From Candidatus Stramentimicrobium fermentans (GTDB lineage Bacteria; Atribacterota; Phoenicimicrobiia; Phoenicimicrobiales; Stramentimicrobiaceae), in contig JAAYOB010000031.1 of the NCBI GenBank assembly GCA_012520575.1, positions 1 through 36,850 of the forward strand: DNA of 36,850 nucleotides, given 5' to 3'. Below, piece by piece: positions 32,459 through 36,850 of the stretch. A program made the translations under genes and the position numbers. The notes beneath the pieces are model-generated. The model had not been told where the DNA came from, made no database searches, and worked only from the letters and a program-made list of their open reading frames with translations. Numbering within the stretch: the stretch's first letter is position 1; every line of letters begins with the position of its first letter.

Positions 32459-34381
32459 ATGTCTGATAAATTAAAAAATAGTTTTTTGTTTAATCCAATT
32501 GAGGAAAATTTAAAATTCCGTTTTTTAGACGACGGTAGATTAGCGTTACTTAACTTATGGTTAATAGCACTGATAGGGTTTCATTTCTATACTGTTATTT
32601 TTGGACAGCTACCAAATATTCAACAGGGTGCCGTACATCTCGGTTTTGTACTTCCAGCAATATTTTGGGTGTATTCTTCTAATAATAAATTAAAAAAACC
32701 CAATGTTTTTTTAGAATTAATTCTTCATGCAGTTCCTGCCATCGCTAGTTTTATTTGTAATTTTTATATTGTCTTTAATTTCAAAGAAATTGCTGCCAGA
32801 GGTGGTATTCCAACTACAATAGAATATGTACTTGGCATTTTACTCTTTGTTTTAATCTTCGAAGCGGGTAGAAGAGTGGCAGGAAACTTAGCTATTATTG
32901 CGCTCTTTTTTCTATTCTACACTAAATATGGCTATCTTTTCCCTGGCTTTTTAAAAAATCCACCAATCAGTTTAACAAGAATCATTCAGCACTTTTATCT
33001 AACCGCTGAAGGAATTTACGGGATTGCCATTTACGTTGCTTCAACTTTTGTGGTACTTTTTGTTGTTTTTGGCTCTTTTATTGCAGTCGGTGGTGCGGCA
33101 CAATTTTTTATAGACCTAGGTTTTGCTTTAGCAGGCAAACAAAGTGGTGGGCCAGCTAAAGTGGCAGTTATTTCCAGCGGCTTACTTGGTATGATAAACG
33201 GCAGCTCCATTGCAAATGTTGCAACTACTGGGACTTTTACTATACCTTTAATGAAAAAATTGGGATATAAGCCTGAGTTTGCAGCCGCAGTAGAGGCAGT
33301 GGCATCTACCGGGGGACAAATATTACCGCCTATTATGGGTGCTGCAGCGTTCATTATGGCTCAGTTTTTAGGAATAAGCTATGCCAAAGTTATGATAGCT
33401 GCGACCTTTCCGGCTTTATTATATTATTTTTCTCTTTACGTGAATGTTCATCTCGAAGCAAAAAAATTGGGTTTAAAAGGTCTGTCCAGCAGTGAGATTC
33501 CCAGAACAATCGATATTCTTAAGACAAAAGGTTATTTTATAATTCCGGTTATAGTAATAATAGGTATGTTAGCAAAAAATTATAGTGCTGTATACGCAGC
33601 ATTTGGCGGTATTGTCTCTATGGTCGTACTTAGTTTTGCGGGAAAGAGGGAAAACTATCTCACTCCAAATAAAATATTTATTGCTATGAGGGATGGAGGG
33701 AAGGATATGCTTACAATTTCTATGGCATGTTCCTTGGTTGGCTTTGTGATTGGAACTGCATCAATTACCGGGTTAGGACTGTCATTAGCTAATAATATTA
33801 TAGTTCTCGCTAAAGGTAATATACTTCTTACACTTATTTTCGCGATGTTATCTTGTTTGTTACTCGGTATGGCTTTACCAACTACTGCAAACTATGTTGT
33901 TACTTCAACTATTATTGCCCCAGCATTATTTAAACTTGGTATACCGCTTATAGTATCCCATTTGTTTTGCTTTCAATATGGAATCACAGCGGATATTACT
34001 CCCCCGGTCTGTATGGCAACCTATACCGGAGCAGGTATCGCTGGTGCAAATGTAAACAAAGCAGGAATTCTAGGTGTTAAATTAGGCATTGCCGCTTTTT
34101 TAATCCCGTTTGTTTTTGTTAAATACCCCATGCTTTTATTGATAGATTTTAAATTAATAGATTTCGTTATTTTGCTGTCCAAAATTGTTATAAGTCTGGT
34201 TGCCATCAACGCAGCTTTTGAGAAATATTTTTTGACCAAAGTTACCCAAATGGAAAGAATTATACTTTTTATTGGGGGTTTCCTACTAATGTTTATGGAT
34301 AATTATTTAGCATTGGTTGGACTAATAGGTATTGTTGCCATTGCTTTTCAACAGTTTAAGAAATCTAAAACAGAATTATAA
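32459..34381 (+). CDS. TRAP transporter permease, fused small and large subunits
   Basis: This 640-residue inner-membrane permease is the 4TM/12TM fusion (DctQ-DctM type) usual with TAXI binding proteins. The N-terminal third (about 1-170) holds the DctQ-like helices. The DctM part contains GGAAQFFIDLGFALAGKQSG, GPAKVAVISSGLLGMINGSS, ANVATTGTFTIPLMKKLGY, ASTGGQILPPIMGAAAFIMA and, near the end, ITADITPPVCMATYTGAGIA. The two GGxxPP/ITPP hairpin motifs are both present. ATG 32459 follows GGAGG. It is 153 bases behind the binding-protein gene. It is driven by an ion gradient, most likely Na+, by family. Confidence 0.93.
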   Translation: MSDKLKNSFLFNPIEENLKFRFLDDGRLALLNLWLIALIGFHFYTVIFGQLPNIQQGAVHLGFVLPAIFWVYSSNNKLKKPNVFLELILHAVPAIASFICNFYIVFNFKEIAARGGIPTTIEYVLGILLFVLIFEAGRRVAGNLAIIALFFLFYTKYGYLFPGFLKNPPISLTRIIQHFYLTAEGIYGIAIYVASTFVVLFVVFGSFIAVGGAAQFFIDLGFALAGKQSGGPAKVAVISSGLLGMINGSSIANVATTGTFTIPLMKKLGYKPEFAAAVEAVASTGGQILPPIMGAAAFIMAQFLGISYAKVMIAATFPALLYYFSLYVNVHLEAKKLGLKGLSSSEIPRTIDILKTKGYFIIPVIVIIGMLAKNYSAVYAAFGGIVSMVVLSFAGKRENYLTPNKIFIAMRDGGKDMLTISMACSLVGFVIGTASITGLGLSLANNIIVLAKGNILLTLIFAMLSCLLLGMALPTTANYVVTSTIIAPALFKLGIPLIVSHLFCFQYGITADITPPVCMATYTGAGIAGANVNKAGILGVKLGIAAFLIPFVFVKYPMLLLIDFKLIDFVILLSKIVISLVAINAAFEKYFLTKVTQMERIILFIGGFLLMFMDNYLALVGLIGIVAIAFQQFKKSKTEL

Positions 34382-34559
34382 ATTGTTTTGATGAGCAAAA
34401 ATATGTTTTAAATTGGTTATAAATTACTCATGCCGGAGGCGATCATAAAGTTATACGAACAAATTTCTAGCTAAACAAAGAAGGAGTAAAAGAGTTAAAT
34501 ATAATATTGTTGCAAAGGATTATCTGTCTGCTGGAAAGGTATTCCTATTGGGATCCAAG

Positions 34560-34652
34560 CTGATTCAATAACTAGGACATATAAGGATAGGCACCGTAGC
34601 CGATATAGCTGTATTTCGTTTAGAGCAAGGTCAGTTTACTGTGCAGGGATAG
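34560..34652 (+). pseudogene. C-terminal fragment of an amidohydrolase/deacetylase metallohydrolase
   Basis: The reading GHIRIGTVADIAVFRLEQGQ then FTVQG and TAG 34650-34652 matches the end of the amidohydrolase/deacetylase family (GTLKVGSVADIAVLELEEGEFTF). The catalytic barrel is gone. Short in-frame text upstream to about 34500 may belong to it. Live members often sit with PLP enzymes that handle D-amino acids or related compounds, as do the neighbours here. Confidence 0.6.
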
Positions 34653-35107
34653 TGCTTATATTGAAGTTGAAATTAGAAAAATAATCAGTTTGTTGGGGAA
34701 TTTAAATTAAAACATGTGATGACACTAATAATATTTATAATATCCAGGAAGATTATTTGATAAAGTTTTTAAGACTTAAAACCTTACATGGGAATGGATT
34801 ATGGTAATTGGTGAATTACACACAGTTTGCATTTGACCAACATTCACACTCCTATAATCAGAATGAATGAGGTGTAGCCTCCTGTTATTTTATGATTTTT
34901 GTGCGCTTTAGTTAATACGTAATAATATACTAATCATAACTGAGGCTATTTATTTTTAAAGAGCGTTTTTAGATGTTACAGATATACTTTAAGAAATCTC
35001 CATCTTTTTTGAGTGCCTCTTGCAATATCTCCTTAATTGTTCTACTATTTAACTAGGTCATTATGTACAACATTCCTTAAATACTTTAGATTATCTACTT
35101 ATTTATT
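34653..35107 (+). other. gap with no recognisable gene
   Basis: This AT-rich stretch between two fossils has no long frame and no clear hairpin with a U-tract. The N-terminal part of the alanine racemase fossil should have been here but I could not read it. Confidence 0.4.
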
Positions 35108-35615
35108 ATGAAGGTACATGGTGGCTATTTTAAGTTAATTTTAGACCAATCTTATGGCCTATATGCCTACCCCAATGTTAAAACACTGCAACTAAAGCCG
35201 GTCTTGTCAGCTAAAGCAAAAGTGATTCAAATTAATAGAATCAGAGTAGATGAAAGTGTGAGTTATGAAGGTATATTTAGACCTGACCCATGAAACTTAT
35301 ATTACAACCCTGTCGTTAGGTTTTGTAGTTGGTATGGTTTCTAGAAGGATCGTAGACAAAATTATGTGATATTAAGAGGGAGAAAAAGGAAGGAGCCGTA
35401 TGTGCTGATATGTGTATGATTGATATAGGACCGGAAATATAATATATAATGGTATAAGATGTTGTAACTTTAATAGGGAAGCAGGATAATGAGATTATTT
35501 CTGTGGAAGAAATAGCCGCTCCCTCGCAGCAGAACCTGGCGGAGTTCTAACCCATATAAATAGGCGAGTACCAAGAATTTATTTTAAAAATGATAAAGCT
35601 TTATTTGTTAAGTAA
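35108..35615 (+). pseudogene. alr: alanine racemase remnant
   Basis: The first frame reads YGLYAYPNVKTLQLKPVLSA then KAKVIQINRIRVDESVSYEG, compare the family LRPGxxLYG...LKPVLSLKARVVQVKxVPAGEGVSYGRTF. It continues THETYITTLSLGFVVGMVSR (family IATLPLGYADGYxR), a broken GRVCMDxTMVDV seen as ADMCMIDIGPE, DVVTLIGKQDNEIISVEEIA and NRRVPRIYFK, ending at TAA 35613-35615. The N-terminal PLP-lysine barrel is missing and there are at least four stops or shifts. Alanine racemase interconverts L- and D-alanine; a catabolic paralogue is more likely lost here than the cell-wall enzyme. Confidence 0.85.
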
Positions 35616-35687
35616 ACCCATTTGAGAAATATAAGAATGGGAGTAACATACCATTGATTTTTAACAAACATTTTAAAGGAGCTCAAA

Positions 35688-36719
35688 ATGGTAAAAATAA
35701 TTGACCTACGTAGCGATACACAGACCAGACCGACAGAGGAGATGTATCAGGCTATGATAAATGCCCCCCTAGGGGATGAACAGAATGAAGAAGATCCTAC
35801 GGTAATGGAGTTGCAGAAAATGGCTGCAGAGATATTGGGTAAAGAAGATGCATTGTTTACTGCCAGTGGGACAATGGGAAATTTAGTGGCACTAATGGTG
35901 CACACCTCTCCCGGGGAATCGGTTTTAATGGAAGAAGAAACACATATTATGCGTTGTGAAACTGGCGGATTAGCGGTTGTTGCTGGATTAATGCTTAAAA
36001 CTGTCCCTGGAGAGTTAGGATGCCCCAAGTTGGATCTTTTAGAAAAAGCAATAATTGGGGAGGGTCGTCTTTTTGCCACTTCTAGTCTTATTTGTCTAGA
36101 AAATACTCACAATGCAGCTGGCGGAACATGTATTAGTGTTGAGCAAATGAACGCAATTGCAGAAATTGCCAAAAAGCATAACCTTAAAATTCATGTGGAC
36201 GGAGCCCGCATATTTAACGCAGCTATTGCTTTAGGTATTGAGCCTGCCCATTTAGTTCAAAAAGCTGATTCAGTTCAATTCTGTTTATCCAAAAGTCTTG
36301 GTTGCCCTTATGGCTCTATGTTAGTAGGCACGAAAGAATTTATTGCTAAAGCTAGAAAAAAAAGACAGATACTAGGTGGAGGTATGCGTCAAGGGGGAGT
36401 TATGGCAGCTGCCGGTATTATTGCCCTGGATAAAATGATTGATCGACTATCCGAAGATCATGAAAACGCTCGTATCTTGGCAGATGGCTTATTAGAGGTG
36501 GGCATGCAAATAGACATGAGGACTATTCAAACTAATCTGGTTTTCTTTGAAGTACCGACCCATCTAGTAGAAGCTACAGAACTTGTCAGAAAAATGAAAG
36601 ATAAAAATGTTTTAATTGGAAAACCTTCGGGAAACAGAATTCGTGTAGTTACTCATAAGGATATTAGTAGAGATGACGTAATATTTACTATTGAGTCTTT
36701 GAAAGAAATTTTAAAATAA
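35688..36719 (+). CDS. ltaE: threonine aldolase, low-specificity (beta-eliminating lyase family)
   Basis: This 343-residue PLP enzyme cleaves L-threonine or allo-threonine to glycine and acetaldehyde in the cytosol. The family start IIDLRSDTQTRPTEEMYQAM is followed by GDEQNEEDPTVMELQ, FTASGTMGNLVALM, EEETHIMRCETGG, ENTHNAAGG, HVDGARIFNAA (PLP-contacting Asp and Arg) and SVQFCLSKSLGCPYGSMLVG with the Schiff-base lysine. GGGMRQGGVMAAAGIIAL follows, another family hallmark. ATG 35688 follows AAAGGAG. It lies behind the alanine racemase and amidohydrolase fossils and may be the only survivor of an amino-acid-degradation cluster. A related 3-hydroxy-amino-acid lyase activity is possible. Confidence 0.93.
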   Translation: MVKIIDLRSDTQTRPTEEMYQAMINAPLGDEQNEEDPTVMELQKMAAEILGKEDALFTASGTMGNLVALMVHTSPGESVLMEEETHIMRCETGGLAVVAGLMLKTVPGELGCPKLDLLEKAIIGEGRLFATSSLICLENTHNAAGGTCISVEQMNAIAEIAKKHNLKIHVDGARIFNAAIALGIEPAHLVQKADSVQFCLSKSLGCPYGSMLVGTKEFIAKARKKRQILGGGMRQGGVMAAAGIIALDKMIDRLSEDHENARILADGLLEVGMQIDMRTIQTNLVFFEVPTHLVEATELVRKMKDKNVLIGKPSGNRIRVVTHKDISRDDVIFTIESLKEILK

Positions 36720-36850
36720 ATTAAAAATAAGGTAATGCATAACCAAAGTTGCACTAAATTTGCTCTTTGACAATGGAAATCTGTTGATTCAGTAACCTCC
36801 TTAATAAGATAACAAGGTTCTCATTCCGATGGTTAAATCTCCACTCTACC

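Noticed and set aside
1..36850. tRNA, rRNA or CRISPR arrays
   Set aside because: I saw no T-loop GGTTCGAATCC-like pattern with matching arms, no rRNA text and no regularly spaced direct repeats.

Overview
The window looks like a chromosomal segment of an AT-rich, strictly anaerobic, fermentative bacterium, of Firmicutes or Atribacterota type. I infer this from strong AGGAGG-type ribosome sites, a ferredoxin-linked 2-oxoacid oxidoreductase with an ATP-forming CoA ligase, a C_GCAxxG_C_C protein, an iron alcohol dehydrogenase, a TAXI-type TRAP transporter and riboswitch attenuators. I cannot name the species. Nearly all intact genes are on the + strand; thiN is the only intact gene on the minus strand.

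Layout. 1-2336: tail of an unidentified ORF, panB, and a 415-residue protein I do not recognise. 2337-4906: a zone of fossils (group II intron reverse transcriptase, a second copy of the panB 3' end, a BaiN-type flavoprotein) around one intact C_GCAxxG_C_C gene. 4925-7096: a promoter, proC and a class I aminotransferase. 7225-10162: an unknown fossil, thiN on the minus strand, a transposase fossil and an IclR regulator fossil. 10387-12098: an iron alcohol dehydrogenase, then fragments of aldehyde:ferredoxin oxidoreductase, a sugar-ABC permease and an aldehyde dehydrogenase. 12058-15075: promoter, TPP riboswitch, terminator and a thiamine/precursor ABC operon. 15234-16454: a LiaF-like membrane protein and an HD hydrolase. 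16851-20859: a near-consensus promoter, a structured leader ending in a terminator (candidate riboswitch), and an FecB/FecCD-type metal or metal-chelate ABC operon ending in a DUF364 protein. 21079-22302: a glutamate/dicarboxylate symporter. 23096-34381: a catabolic module made of a sucCD-like CoA ligase, korDABC, an aminotransferase, a LarA-like protein, a DapA-family fossil and a TAXI-TRAP transporter. 34560-36719: amidohydrolase and alanine racemase fossils, then threonine aldolase.

How it fits together. The catabolic module reads as uptake of an organic or amino acid, transamination to a 2-oxoacid, ferredoxin-linked oxidative decarboxylation to an acyl-CoA, and ATP formation by the CoA ligase. 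KorAB needs TPP, which ties it to the TPP-riboswitch transporter and to thiN. The most striking general feature is the number of decaying genes (at least twelve) lying between undamaged ones. The signals I rate highest are the leader before the FecB-type operon, a perfect 32-bp palindrome inside the FecCD permease gene, the catabolic module with its LarA-like member, and the fossil pattern itself.
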